This document shows, in pieces, positions 6,554-13,651 of a DNA stretch of 64,000 nucleotides (position 1 is the first letter of the stretch; each line of letters starts with the position of its first letter). The notes below the pieces were generated by a model, which saw only the letters and a list, made by a program, of their open reading frames with translations, searched no databases and was not told the origin of the DNA. The DNA is taken from assembly GCA_947304155.1 (NCBI GenBank), contig CAMZAD010000001.1, positions 186,001-250,000 of the forward strand, given 5' to 3'. The translations under genes and the position numbers were made by a program. The DNA is from an uncultured Candidatus Saccharibacteria bacterium. GTDB lineage: Bacteria; Patescibacteriota; Saccharimonadia; Saccharimonadales; Saccharimonadaceae.

Positions 6554-7615
6554 CTACTTTTTACTTTTCGTTTTGAATTTTCTTAGGAGACTAGCTCTAA
6601 CGCCCTTGTCCTTTAGAACTCTGTAAAAGTAGTCTTTTTGCTCTTTGCTCATATTCCTGGCCTTAACTTTTGCAGCTAGTTCATCAGCGTCAATAGGTAG
6701 ACTGTGAGTTGATGGATATTCTAGTAACGCGACGAGCAATTCTGCGCGAAGTGGCTCTTTTGGATAGCCTCCAAACTCCCTTAATGCTTTTTCTGTAAGT
6801 ACTTTGTTAGAACCGCGGTAGTCGGCAACTGGAGCAGTGCCATTCCTGTATGACTCAAGTATCTCGTCAACGGTTACAAAATTTAGGAATAACTCGCTTG
6901 GTACGATTTCTGGGATTGCTTTTAAGTTTCCTACGTAGATTTCCTTGTAGATTTTGCACCATCTTTTGGCGTATTTTTCAGGATGTGGTACGAAGTCATC
7001 GCAAAAACCATGAATAATGTCAGAAACGATGTGTTCGTAGACTGGACTATCTTTAGGTTGTGATTTTAGCCAGTTTCCGAACGCGCTTTTGTCTAGTCCG
7101 TGCTTAACTAGCAAGGAGAAGGTGGCCTCAACTATTTCTGAGTTTAAGTTAAGATCTTTCTCCTTAGCAAAGTTGTAGGCAGTTCTAGGGCTAATTCCTG
7201 GTGCGCTTTCAAGCATTTCTTCAGTGCCATAATAGTCAGCGTCAAAACATTTCCATACCATTTTGTCGGTATTGGCACCGTGTTTGTAAAACCACCCCCA
7301 ATGGTTTTCTACGAAATCCGAGCTACATTTTTTTGCGAGTTCATCAACCGTGATATCTGCGCCAGCGTCTTTCAGTTTGTTAAAATACTTAAAGATAATA
7401 TCGCCCTGATCAAGTAATTCGACTAGCCGGTTTGCATCAAAGCCAGCATCAAGAAATTCTTGAAGATACTTTTCGGCTTCGTATGTGATGTCTCTTCTAT
7501 CCAAGAGAACGTCGCGTGAAAAGCATAATTGCTTGTCTTTTTTGAGACGTCCAACGAGGTTGTCCCATATTTCTAGAAGCCTCCTCTTTGAAATATTTAG
7601 TTGTTTAGTTTCCAT
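6554..7615 (-). CDS. Helical-repeat protein, ankyrin-like, paralogue B
   Basis: 353 residues, soluble, closest to the 7742-8824 protein along its whole length. Shared blocks include RLLEIWDNLVGR near residue 13, the repeat turn KLKDAGADIT, NHWGWFYKHGANTDKMVWKC, FGNWLKSQPKDS, LREFGGYPKEPLRAELLVAL, and KDYFYRVLKDKGVRASLL near the C-terminus, which ends in a basic tail (KTKSKK). No catalytic motif is visible. The start follows GGAGGGTTAG. Repeats of this form usually bind proteins; a role in regulation or host contact is only a guess. Transcribed from cassette copy 2. Confidence 0.8.
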   Translation of the reverse strand: METKQLNISKRRLLEIWDNLVGRLKKDKQLCFSRDVLLDRRDITYEAEKYLQEFLDAGFDANRLVELLDQGDIIFKYFNKLKDAGADITVDELAKKCSSDFVENHWGWFYKHGANTDKMVWKCFDADYYGTEEMLESAPGISPRTAYNFAKEKDLNLNSEIVEATFSLLVKHGLDKSAFGNWLKSQPKDSPVYEHIVSDIIHGFCDDFVPHPEKYAKRWCKIYKEIYVGNLKAIPEIVPSELFLNFVTVDEILESYRNGTAPVADYRGSNKVLTEKALREFGGYPKEPLRAELLVALLEYPSTHSLPIDADELAAKVKARNMSKEQKDYFYRVLKDKGVRASLLRKFKTKSKK

Positions 7616-7625
7616 CTCTAACCCT

Positions 7626-7725
7626 CCTTTTTAAGATTCTAGCGCCCATCAGCTGGCGCTCCACTGTGATTTCTATATTATAACATATTTTTGGAAATAA
7701 AAAAGCCCCGGCTGGTTTGTCGGGG
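7626..7725 (-). promoter_or_regulatory. Terminator-promoter-hairpin cassette, copy 2
   Basis: Contains the terminator CCCCG/CGGGG (7706-7725) for the 7742-8824 gene, -10 TATAAT (7677-7682, minus strand), leader hairpin AGCGCC/GGCGCT (7641-7660) and the ribosome site of the 6554-7615 gene. It differs from copy 1 by a compensatory pair in the hairpin stem (T-A to C-G). Confidence 0.75.
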
Positions 7726-7741
7726 ACTTTTTGCGGAGGGG

Positions 7742-8824
7742 CTAATGATTTGTTACTTCAAATTTTTTCAATAGCACAGGGTTAACCTTGTACTTTTCTA
7801 GGACGTAGTGGAAATATCCCTTTTGGTCGTCATCCATGTCGCTAGTGTCAACTGCTGATGCTAATTTGTTAGCGTCTATCGGCAGTGGGTCTTTCCTTGG
7901 GTTGTCGAGAAGAGCTATAAGAAGTTCAGCTTGTTGTATATCTTTTGGATATCCGCCAAACTCTTTTAAGGCTCTTTCTGCCAGCAACTGGTTGGATCCG
8001 GGGAATTCTGACACTAACTCAATACCATTGTTATACTTTTTGACTATTTGTCCTACGGTAACATGGTTGAGGTATACTTCAGCTGGAACCAGGTTTGGAA
8101 TGCCACTTAGACGTCCAATATACTCCTTGGCTTGAGTTCGACACCATTCGTCAATATACTTTCTGCGGTTTGGAACGAAATCATCACATTTTCCACGCAT
8201 GATGTCATCGATGATAAGGCTGTAAATCCAGTGCTTATCTTTGTTTTCCTTGAGCCAATTTTCGAAGAAGCTCGGTTCTAGGCCGTGTTTTGCTAGTACC
8301 GAAAAAACAACCTCAACCTCGTTTGCATGAAAATCCTTGTGGGGCGCGAGAATAAGATTATTTGCTAGACTATAGGCTGTACTAGGTTTAATTTCAGGCG
8401 CCTTTTTAAGTATTCTCTCGAGGTCGGCGGCACAACAGATGTGTTCATAGTCGCCAAAGCATTTCCAGGCCATTTTGTCGATGTTGGCGCCGTGTTTACA
8501 AAGCCAAGACCAATGCTCCTCAACAAAACTAGTTGAGCATCTTTTTACGATATTATTAATATCGATATTGGCTCCGATTTTTTTAAGCTTTTCATACCAC
8601 TCTAGAATGACTTCGTCTGAATTCAGTAAGTCGATTAGCTGGTTCATGTCGTACTTCGCGGCGAGAAACTCTTGGATATACTTTTGAGCTTCATAAGAAA
8701 TATCGCTCAGCTTTTGGGCGTCTTCCTTGGAGATGCCCCGTTTTTTGGTGATTTCCTTGTATCTCTCTACGAGATTATCCCAAATTTCCTGTAACCTTTT
8801 CCCTGAAATAACGTTGTTTACCAT
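7742..8824 (-). CDS. Helical-repeat protein, ankyrin-like, paralogue C
   Basis: 360 residues when started at 8824, where GGAGGATATTAACA gives proper spacing; an in-frame ATG ten codons upstream lies before this ribosome site and is rejected. It is nearly collinear with paralogue B: RLQEIWDNLVERYKE, a turn KKIGANIDINN, EEHWSWLCKHGANIDKMAWK, FENWLKENKDKHWIYSLIID, LKEFGGYPKDIQQAELLIAL, and a C-terminal YFHYVLEKYKVNPVLLKKFE. No signal peptide or membrane segment, and no catalytic residues recognised. Close similarity to B points to a recent duplication. Transcribed from cassette copy 3. Confidence 0.8.
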   Translation of the reverse strand: MVNNVISGKRLQEIWDNLVERYKEITKKRGISKEDAQKLSDISYEAQKYIQEFLAAKYDMNQLIDLLNSDEVILEWYEKLKKIGANIDINNIVKRCSTSFVEEHWSWLCKHGANIDKMAWKCFGDYEHICCAADLERILKKAPEIKPSTAYSLANNLILAPHKDFHANEVEVVFSVLAKHGLEPSFFENWLKENKDKHWIYSLIIDDIMRGKCDDFVPNRRKYIDEWCRTQAKEYIGRLSGIPNLVPAEVYLNHVTVGQIVKKYNNGIELVSEFPGSNQLLAERALKEFGGYPKDIQQAELLIALLDNPRKDPLPIDANKLASAVDTSDMDDDQKGYFHYVLEKYKVNPVLLKKFEVTNH

Positions 8825-8831
8825 TGTTAAT

Positions 8832-8937
8832 ATCCTCCTATTTTTAAATTTCAAGCGCCCATTAGTTGACGCTACACTTGATTCTCATATTATAACATAT
8901 TTTTGAAATTAAAAAAGCCCTGACTGGTTTGCCAGGG
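8832..8937 (-). promoter_or_regulatory. Terminator-promoter-hairpin cassette, copy 3
   Basis: Terminator CCCTGaC/GcCAGGG (8918-8937) for the 8995-9936 gene, -10 TATAAT (8889-8894, minus strand), leader hairpin AGCGcC/GaCGCT (8854-8873) and the GGAGG site of the 7742-8824 gene. At the covarying stem position this copy has a G-U type pair. Confidence 0.75.
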
Positions 8938-8994
8938 ACTTTTTGTTGGTGAGGTTGGAAAAAGTTTTTGTAGTCCCAGCTGGTTTGCCGAGAA

Positions 8995-9936
8995 CTAAGA
9001 TGAGCTTAGCTTAATGAGATCTTCATTACGTAAGCCGCGTGCCATGAACATGATGAAATACTTCTTTTTGTCGTTCTCTCTCATGTTGTCGATATCCATG
9101 TCATCAATAAGCATTTTTAAAAACCTGCGGAGAGGTTCACGACTCTCTTGTCTGAGGGTTGCCGCAGCTTCAAAATCGAAAACAGCACTTGCTATATTGC
9201 CATGGTACCCTTCAATCCACTGTTTACCGGTTGTTCTTTCAAGTACAACTTCAAGTGGGAGTTTGTCTGGTATGGAACAAAGTCCAGATGATAGCACATC
9301 GTTTAGGTTTCTTTCAAGCCAGGCGTCGTAGTATCTTGCTTGGTTGACATATTTTTCCCACTCCGTGTTTAGGATGTGGCGTATGAATATGTCATAAAGC
9401 TCGCTGTCTTTTGGAAGACTGTCAAGCCAAGACTCAAACCCGGTAAATCCGTTTTCGCAGAGAATATGCATTGTATGAGCATATACATCATAACAGTGAC
9501 CTTCTTCGGAAAGAATAGTTTCCTTTGCAATACTAAAAGCTAGATTAGCATCAACGCCTTTCTTTTCAATTAACTCTGTGATTTCCCAGGGCTCTTCAAT
9601 CTTGCCATAGCAAAACTTTGCAAGGGTCTCTACGTCAGTTACATGTTCTAGGAACCAGGTCCAGTTTACTTTTACATAAGTAATTGTAGCCTGATTTAAG
9701 AGATTAATCTTGGTTCCTAGCTCGATAAACTGATTGTAGGACCTTAGTGTATCCTTGGAGTTCATCATTGAGCTAATTACATTCAGATCGAAGTCCTTAC
9801 CGATAAAATCGGATAGAAATTTGTTGACTTCGAACTGGTCTTCTTTGAGTTCTACTGCTTTGTTTTCTCTCTTTTGATTTTTAAAATAATCTTGTAGCTC
9901 CTCAAACTTTACGTCAAGTTCCATCTTCTTTTCCAT
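8995..9936 (-). CDS. Helical-repeat protein, paralogue D
   Basis: 313 residues; the shortest and a divergent member. It keeps KVNWTWFLEHVTDVETLAKF (equivalent to the HWxWxxxHGAN block of B and C), FESWLDSLPKDSELYDIFIR, and YYDAWLERNLNDVL followed by a SIPDKLPLEVVLE segment. The C-terminal YFIMFMARGLRNEDLIKL matches the family ending. The glycine turns typical of ankyrin repeats are mostly lost. The ATG at 9936 follows AAAGGAGAAAAGAC. It is expressed first in the group and from a different leader (long hairpin at 10018-10082). Function unknown. Confidence 0.8.
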   Translation of the reverse strand: MEKKMELDVKFEELQDYFKNQKRENKAVELKEDQFEVNKFLSDFIGKDFDLNVISSMMNSKDTLRSYNQFIELGTKINLLNQATITYVKVNWTWFLEHVTDVETLAKFCYGKIEEPWEITELIEKKGVDANLAFSIAKETILSEEGHCYDVYAHTMHILCENGFTGFESWLDSLPKDSELYDIFIRHILNTEWEKYVNQARYYDAWLERNLNDVLSSGLCSIPDKLPLEVVLERTTGKQWIEGYHGNIASAVFDFEAAATLRQESREPLRRFLKMLIDDMDIDNMRENDKKKYFIMFMARGLRNEDLIKLSSS

Positions 9937-10017
9937 GTCTTTTCTCCTTTTTCAGCTAAGCTGGTAAAATTTCTGACGGGCCCTATGCCTCGCCAGGTAG
10001 AACAAGAATCTATGTAA

Positions 10018-10082
10018 AGATATGGGTGGGATTTTAAACTTTTTCTTCCTCTTAAAGAACTATATTCCCCACCCAAATATCT
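10018..10082 (-). promoter_or_regulatory. Long leader hairpin upstream of paralogue D
   Basis: GATATGGGTGGGA and TCCCCACCCAAATATC pair across a ~38-nt A/T-rich loop, placing a strong hairpin near the 5' end of the transcript and about 80 nt ahead of the start codon. The rest of the 9937-10181 gap holds only the promoter and nothing else recognised. Confidence 0.6.
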
Positions 10083-10090
10083 ATTCGTTT

Positions 10091-10119
10091 ATTATAGCAC
10101 AGAAACCTAAAAAAGTCAA
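10091..10119 (-). promoter_or_regulatory. Promoter of the 8995-9936 gene
   Basis: Minus-strand TTGACT (10114-10119), 17-base spacer, TATAAT (10091-10096) preceded by TGTGC. Confidence 0.8.
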
Positions 10120-10181
10120 TACTTCTTATGATTAAAATACAGAGGTGAAGTTTTGCGTCAACAGGGGTGAGTCTAGCTAGG

Positions 10182-10889
10182 CTAGTTTTCGCTATTTAAT
10201 TGAGGTTGTTCAGATTGTTTATCGTCTTTCATGATATTGATGATATCTTTTGTATCTTTAGCGGTGCTTCTGATATTTTCCATGGTCAGGGCAGAGATAA
10301 CCTCGATTGTGCCGGCTACAGTGGTGAGGGCGCCCATGATAATGTATCCGCTAAGGTCAATTGAATCTGAGGCGAAGATGAAATATGGGCCAATAATGAA
10401 TTCAACGACCATTAAAACAAGCATGAATTTCCAGCGGAAATCCTTGTTGTCACGGTATTTATAGGTATTAATGGCACCAAGAACGCCGTTAAAGGTTGTG
10501 AAACCGCCAGCCATGAGATTTAGGACTTTGTTGGTGAATCCTTCGTTAACGAGGAGAAAGACGCCGAGCGCGGCGATAAGGGTGTAAATTGCAGATTCGC
10601 CAATCTGGAGATAGATTGCGCGCTTTTTGACGTTTTTGACGCGTTGATCTTCCCTGCCAGTTTTGTCGTAATCAGCTTTAATGTAACCGAGGCGATAAAA
10701 GGCCCAGAACGCGAGAACTGCACCTGCAATTACAATGACAACAGGGAGAGTTTTGGTGTCATTCCCGTGTCCGTTAATTGCTGCGATGAACATCATAATG
10801 CCTGAAATAAGCATCATGAGAGCCATGGCAATCTTGTTTTTTAGGAAAATTTTGTAGGCGTTGAGGCCGCGTTTCACTAAGTTGTTCAT
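10182..10889 (-). CDS. Multi-pass membrane protein, DUF308/HdeD-like
   Basis: 235 residues from the ATG at 10889. The same frame extends further upstream, but that extension overlaps the divergent gene and crosses the promoter. About six hydrophobic spans are visible: MALMMLISGIMMFIAAI, VVIVIAGAVLAFWAF, IGESAIYTLIAALGVFLLV, MAGGFTTFNGVLGAI, FMLVLMVVEFIIGPYFIF and IIMGALTTVAGTIEVISAL. A charged cytoplasmic tail follows (DTKDIINIMKDDKQ). Six short spans with small-residue motifs resemble DUF308/HdeD-type proteins; that is inference. The -10 lies six bases before the ATG, so the mRNA should be leaderless. Confidence 0.75.
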   Translation of the reverse strand: MNNLVKRGLNAYKIFLKNKIAMALMMLISGIMMFIAAINGHGNDTKTLPVVIVIAGAVLAFWAFYRLGYIKADYDKTGREDQRVKNVKKRAIYLQIGESAIYTLIAALGVFLLVNEGFTNKVLNLMAGGFTTFNGVLGAINTYKYRDNKDFRWKFMLVLMVVEFIIGPYFIFASDSIDLSGYIIMGALTTVAGTIEVISALTMENIRSTAKDTKDIINIMKDDKQSEQPQLNSEN

Positions 10890-10895
10890 AGTTTT

Positions 10896-10901
10896 ATTGT
10901 A
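10896..10901 (-). promoter_or_regulatory. -10 box giving a leaderless start at 10889
   Basis: Minus-strand TGCTACAAT with six bases between TACAAT and the ATG, so transcription should begin at or next to the initiator A. Confidence 0.55.
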
Positions 10902-10928
10902 GCACATATTTTTTATGTTTTTTGATGG

Positions 10929-10934
10929 TATAAT
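10929..10934 (+). promoter_or_regulatory. -10 box of the 10962-11180 gene
   Basis: TATAAT after GATGG; a short leader with AGGGAGAAATT precedes the ATG at 10962. It is divergent to the leaderless promoter 30 bases away. Confidence 0.55.
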
Positions 10935-10961
10935 AGAGGTAGATTTTAATAGGGAGAAATT

Positions 10962-11180
10962 ATGGGACAAATTGAGAAAGGTAGTATTAAGCATCTGTTT
11001 ATACAGATTGTTGCTTTTTCTGTAATGGGGATTATTCTTTATCCGTTGTTTGACCTTGTAGTCTGTAATTTCTTCACTCATACTGAGTTTGTTTACTCTT
11101 TTAGTAGCCACATTGTTGAGCCAATATTGTTTGGTGTTGTAATGGGTTTAGTCTTTTGGTTTCTTGATAAGAGAAAATAG
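10962..11180 (+). CDS. Small membrane protein, two predicted spans
   Basis: 72 residues: a short N-terminus (MGQIEKGSIK), first span about 13-33 (FIQIVAFSVMGIILYPLFDLV), a loop with FFTHTEF, second span about 50-67 (VEPILFGVVMGLVFWFL) and a basic end (DKRK). The good promoter, AGGGAG ribosome site and clean hydropathy support a real gene. No family assigned. It converges on the 11219-11467 gene, which is also a two-span protein but not evidently related. Confidence 0.75.
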   Translation: MGQIEKGSIKHLFIQIVAFSVMGIILYPLFDLVVCNFFTHTEFVYSFSSHIVEPILFGVVMGLVFWFLDKRK

Positions 11181-11191
11181 TGAATAAAAAT

Positions 11192-11212
11192 GCCCCTCAA
11201 AGTACGAGGGGC
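11192..11212 (-). terminator. Terminator between convergent small membrane genes
   Basis: GCCCCTC (11192-11198) pairs with GAGGGGC (11206-11212). The T tract lies on the minus-strand side (ATTTTTATT), so it mainly serves the 11219-11467 gene. Confidence 0.75.
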
Positions 11213-11218
11213 GGTGTG

Positions 11219-11467
11219 CTAGTTTTCGGCTTTTTTATCTTTTTTTGAGTCGAATACAACTCGAACGACAAAAATTGCGAAAATCATGCAGTAGAACAGA
11301 AAGCTTATAGTTGCAATCACGATGTCATAGGTAGTTAATTTGTTTGTGATTGCAACATACAGGCTATAGAATGATATGAATGGTGCTAGAAGCACTAATA
11401 TAATGCATAACGCCTCAATTCCTTTACCACTCTTTTTCTGTTCTTCTTTTTTAATTTGTTCTTCCAT
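11219..11467 (-). CDS. Small membrane protein with charged ends
   Basis: 82 residues. A Glu/Lys-rich N-terminus (MEEQIKKEEQKKSGKG) leads to a first span about 18-38 (ALCIILVLLAPFISFYSLYV), a short loop (TNKLTTYD), a second span about 48-69 (VIATISFLFYCMIFAIFVVRV) and a charged tail (DSKKDKKAEN). AAGGGGGATAAAAAATC precedes the ATG and TATAAT lies at 11518-11523. Function unknown. Confidence 0.75.
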   Translation of the reverse strand: MEEQIKKEEQKKSGKGIEALCIILVLLAPFISFYSLYVAITNKLTTYDIVIATISFLFYCMIFAIFVVRVVFDSKKDKKAEN

Positions 11468-11581
11468 GATTTTTTATCCCCCTTTTCTTAGTTTATACAC
11501 ATGGACTGTATTTTTATATTATATCATAAAACACTATAATTATCAATAGCGCTTATGATAAAGTTCCTGATGATTCGATGC

Positions 11582-11587
11582 TATAAT
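11582..11587 (+). promoter_or_regulatory. -10 box of the 11613-11921 gene
   Basis: TATAAT in the context GATGCTATAATTAA, 25 bases before the ATG, with AGAGGTAATT as ribosome site. Confidence 0.5.
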
Positions 11588-11612
11588 TAAAATAAGTGAA
11601 ATAGAGGTAATT

Positions 11613-11921
11613 ATGACAATTTTTGGTAATAATGGCAAGATGGCAACCGGTAACGACAGGATGAAATATTGGAATGACGGTGGAATCCAGATTAAATCTG
11701 GGAATAAATTCCAAGAAGGTGGCTCGATTGCGACGTTTAATAACAACGTAATGTGGACACCAAATGGGACGGTGACGATGTCTAATAATACCTTCTGGGG
11801 ACCGGATGGGGTTTATCATCTTGGCTCGAACGGTGTACTCCATGGTCCGAATGGCCAGATTTGGACCGGTGTCAGCTCAAAGCAAGATGCGATGAGCATT
11901 ATTGCACATAAGATGAAATAA
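11613..11921 (+). CDS. Small Gly/Asn-rich beta-repeat protein
   Basis: 102 residues with short repeating motifs spaced about 10-13 residues apart: WNDGGIQIKSGN, NNVMWTPNGTV, NNTFWGPDGVYHLGSNG, VLHGPNGQIWTG. This pattern of alternating aromatic residue and (P)NG/DG turns suggests a repetitive beta-hairpin fold. A short helix (SSKQDAMSIIAHKMK) closes it. There is no signal peptide. No terminator is evident before the convergent tRNA-Thr gene. Function unknown. Confidence 0.7.
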   Translation: MTIFGNNGKMATGNDRMKYWNDGGIQIKSGNKFQEGGSIATFNNNVMWTPNGTVTMSNNTFWGPDGVYHLGSNGVLHGPNGQIWTGVSSKQDAMSIIAHKMK

Positions 11922-11936
11922 TTTTGACATAAAAAA

Positions 11937-12012
11937 TGGAGCCGCGAACGAGATTTGAACTCGTGACCTCATCCTTACCATGGATGCGCTCTACCGACTG
12001 AGCTATCGCGGC
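11937..12012 (-). tRNA. tRNA-Thr(GGU)
   Basis: A 76-nt cloverleaf with acceptor GCCGCGA/TCGCGGC, encoded CCA, anticodon stem CATCC/GGATG and loop ATGGTAA (anticodon GGT). Reads ACC/ACU threonine codons. Confidence 0.95.
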
Positions 12013-12078
12013 TTACTTTGCTTATTCTATCATAAACTTCGGAAAAATGCAAAACTAACGCGCAGATTCTGTGTCAGA

Positions 12079-12912
12079 TTATTGCACGAGTTTTGGAGTC
12101 TTTGGTTTCTTTGAGAAACGGCTAGCTTTCTTTTGTGGGCGAGGTGTAACAGCTTCTTGAACTGACGTCTCTGATACTGGTTGTCTGCGTTTTGGATAGA
12201 AAATTTTGGCAGCACGGCGTGGGGTGGTGGCTTTCTCGGCGGCAGCCTTTTTGGCGGCAACTTCAGCTTCACGGCGAGCAATATCTTCGGCCATTTTCTT
12301 CTCAATTCGAGCAGTTGTCTCGTTTATTTTCTCTGCATCTTCGGCATTTTCGTAAATAGATAGGATTAAGCGTAAGGTAGCGACACTGTCGTCAATTTCG
12401 AAAGCTTTTTCAAGCGCTTCAACGGCACGCTTTCTTTGACCCATCTTTTCATACGCTTTAGAGAGGGCGATATATCTTGCAGGTAGGTTATCTTCTAGAT
12501 TCAAGGCCTGTTCGAATGCCATCGCGGCCTTCTCGTATGCGCCAGTTTCAAGGTAAATAAGACCAGCGTTATGAAGTGAGCTAGCGTTATTATCAAGGGA
12601 TTGAGCAATCTCAAAACACTCGATTGCTTCGTCATAATTCTGCTCTTTAGCATAAAGAATGCCGAGACGGTTATAGGCAGCAGCGTTTTTTTCGTCAAAT
12701 TTTAAGATTGTAAGAAGAGCCTTCTCGGCACGGAGTGGCTTTCTCTCGCGCATTGAGGCTTGAGCTACATCCCAAAGTTTCTTCATCTGGACGTTGTATT
12801 TTTCAGTATGAGCCTTCTCTTCATCTGCTTTTCTTGAACCCAAAAATTGCCCGATTGGGTAAACAAACAAAAGATAAAGACATACAATCAAGATAGCTAA
12901 AACGCCTAACAT
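12079..12912 (-). CDS. Membrane-anchored TPR protein with basic tail
   Basis: 277 residues: one N-terminal span (about 2-24, LGVLAILIVCLYLLFVYPIG), then about four tetratricopeptide units from residue ~55 to 185 (NAAAYNRLGILYAKEQNYDE, SLHNAGLIYLETGAYEKAAM, ARYIALSKAYEKMGQRKRAV). An Ala/Lys/Arg-rich, probably disordered C-terminus follows (AEVAAKKAAAEKATTPRRAA). Polarity by the positive-inside rule suggests that the TPR part is cytoplasmic, acting as a protein-binding scaffold at the membrane. TAAAAT lies six bases before the ATG, so translation is probably leaderless. It follows the delta-prime-like gene after a short gap. Confidence 0.8.
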   Translation of the reverse strand: MLGVLAILIVCLYLLFVYPIGQFLGSRKADEEKAHTEKYNVQMKKLWDVAQASMRERKPLRAEKALLTILKFDEKNAAAYNRLGILYAKEQNYDEAIECFEIAQSLDNNASSLHNAGLIYLETGAYEKAAMAFEQALNLEDNLPARYIALSKAYEKMGQRKRAVEALEKAFEIDDSVATLRLILSIYENAEDAEKINETTARIEKKMAEDIARREAEVAAKKAAAEKATTPRRAAKIFYPKRRQPVSETSVQEAVTPRPQKKASRFSKKPKTPKLVQ

Positions 12913-12918
12913 ATGGAT

Positions 12919-12924
12919 ATTTTA
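12919..12924 (-). promoter_or_regulatory. -10 box giving a leaderless start at 12912
   Basis: Minus-strand TGGTAAAAT, then ATCCAT, then ATG. There is no room for a Shine-Dalgarno. Confidence 0.55.
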
Positions 12925-12940
12925 CCATAAAAGCGATGGT

Positions 12941-13651
12941 TTAGACAAGGTTTGCGACAATTTGAAGACGGACAACGCCGTTATTTTTTACGCCCTGATG
13001 TGCGGCGATTAACCCCTTAATTTTCTTAGTGAAGGCTTCATTTTTGGTCTTAAAAAATGATTTTTCAGCCAGTTCAATAGTGGCTTCAAGAACTTTCAAG
13101 GCTTTTTCACGGTCTTTATGAAGTTCTTCGGCGATGTCGATAATGTCATCTGGTGTAGCAACGAGCAGGCGCTTTGAGAGTGCAAGAATATCTGCTTCAA
13201 CTTCCGGTGCTTTTTCGAGGTGATTTTCGATTTTTAATGTATAAGAATTAGCTCGTGAACGGATGGTTTTTAAGAGAGACTCAGGATTTTTGGCAAATAG
13301 AACGAAGTGATAGTTTTGTTTTGGCTCTTCAAAAAGCTTTAAAGCGGCGTTCTGGGCTTGTTCTTGCATCTTTTCAGCATTCTTAAAGAAAAAGAATTGG
13401 TCGCTGGTTTGTTTGACGGCGGTTTTTGTGATTGTCTCGCGAATTTGGTCGATTGTGATGGCGTCGATTGGTTTGCCACTGGTATTTTTAGCTTGCCCTG
13501 GCTCAACTATCTGAACGTTTTTGAACTTTTTACAGAATGGATTAAAATCAAATGTCTCGCCATCAATCTTGGCGTTTTCATTCATAACAATGATGGCTGT
13601 GCCGCTGTTTTTGATAATGTTTTCGAGCTCAGAAAGCGACTGGAAAAACAT
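12941..13651 (-). CDS. holB: DNA polymerase III delta-prime-like clamp-loader subunit
   Basis: 236 residues. The diagnostic block is FFFKNAEKMQEQAQNAALKL, running on to EEPKQNYHFVLFAKNPESLL and TIRSRA. It corresponds to the Walker B/sensor 1 and SRC-type region of delta-prime (NALLKxLEEPP...TxxPexLLxTIxSRC). No Walker A motif is present, as expected for the non-ATPase subunit. It is shorter than usual (~300 aa), lacking part of the N-terminal region and keeping a helical collar-type C-terminus. It would help load the sliding clamp at the replication fork. Its ATG overlaps the stop of the pseudouridine synthase gene by one base (TAATG), so the two are translationally coupled. Confidence 0.8.
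   Translation of the reverse strand: MFFQSLSELENIIKNSGTAIIVMNENAKIDGETFDFNPFCKKFKNVQIVEPGQAKNTSGKPIDAITIDQIRETITKTAVKQTSDQFFFFKNAEKMQEQAQNAALKLFEEPKQNYHFVLFAKNPESLLKTIRSRANSYTLKIENHLEKAPEVEADILALSKRLLVATPDDIIDIAEELHKDREKALKVLEATIELAEKSFFKTKNEAFTKKIKGLIAAHQGVKNNGVVRLQIVANLV

Noticed and set aside
10962-11467. Convergent two-span proteins read as a toxin-antitoxin pair
   Set aside because: No known toxin or antitoxin feature, opposite orientation, and separate promoters.
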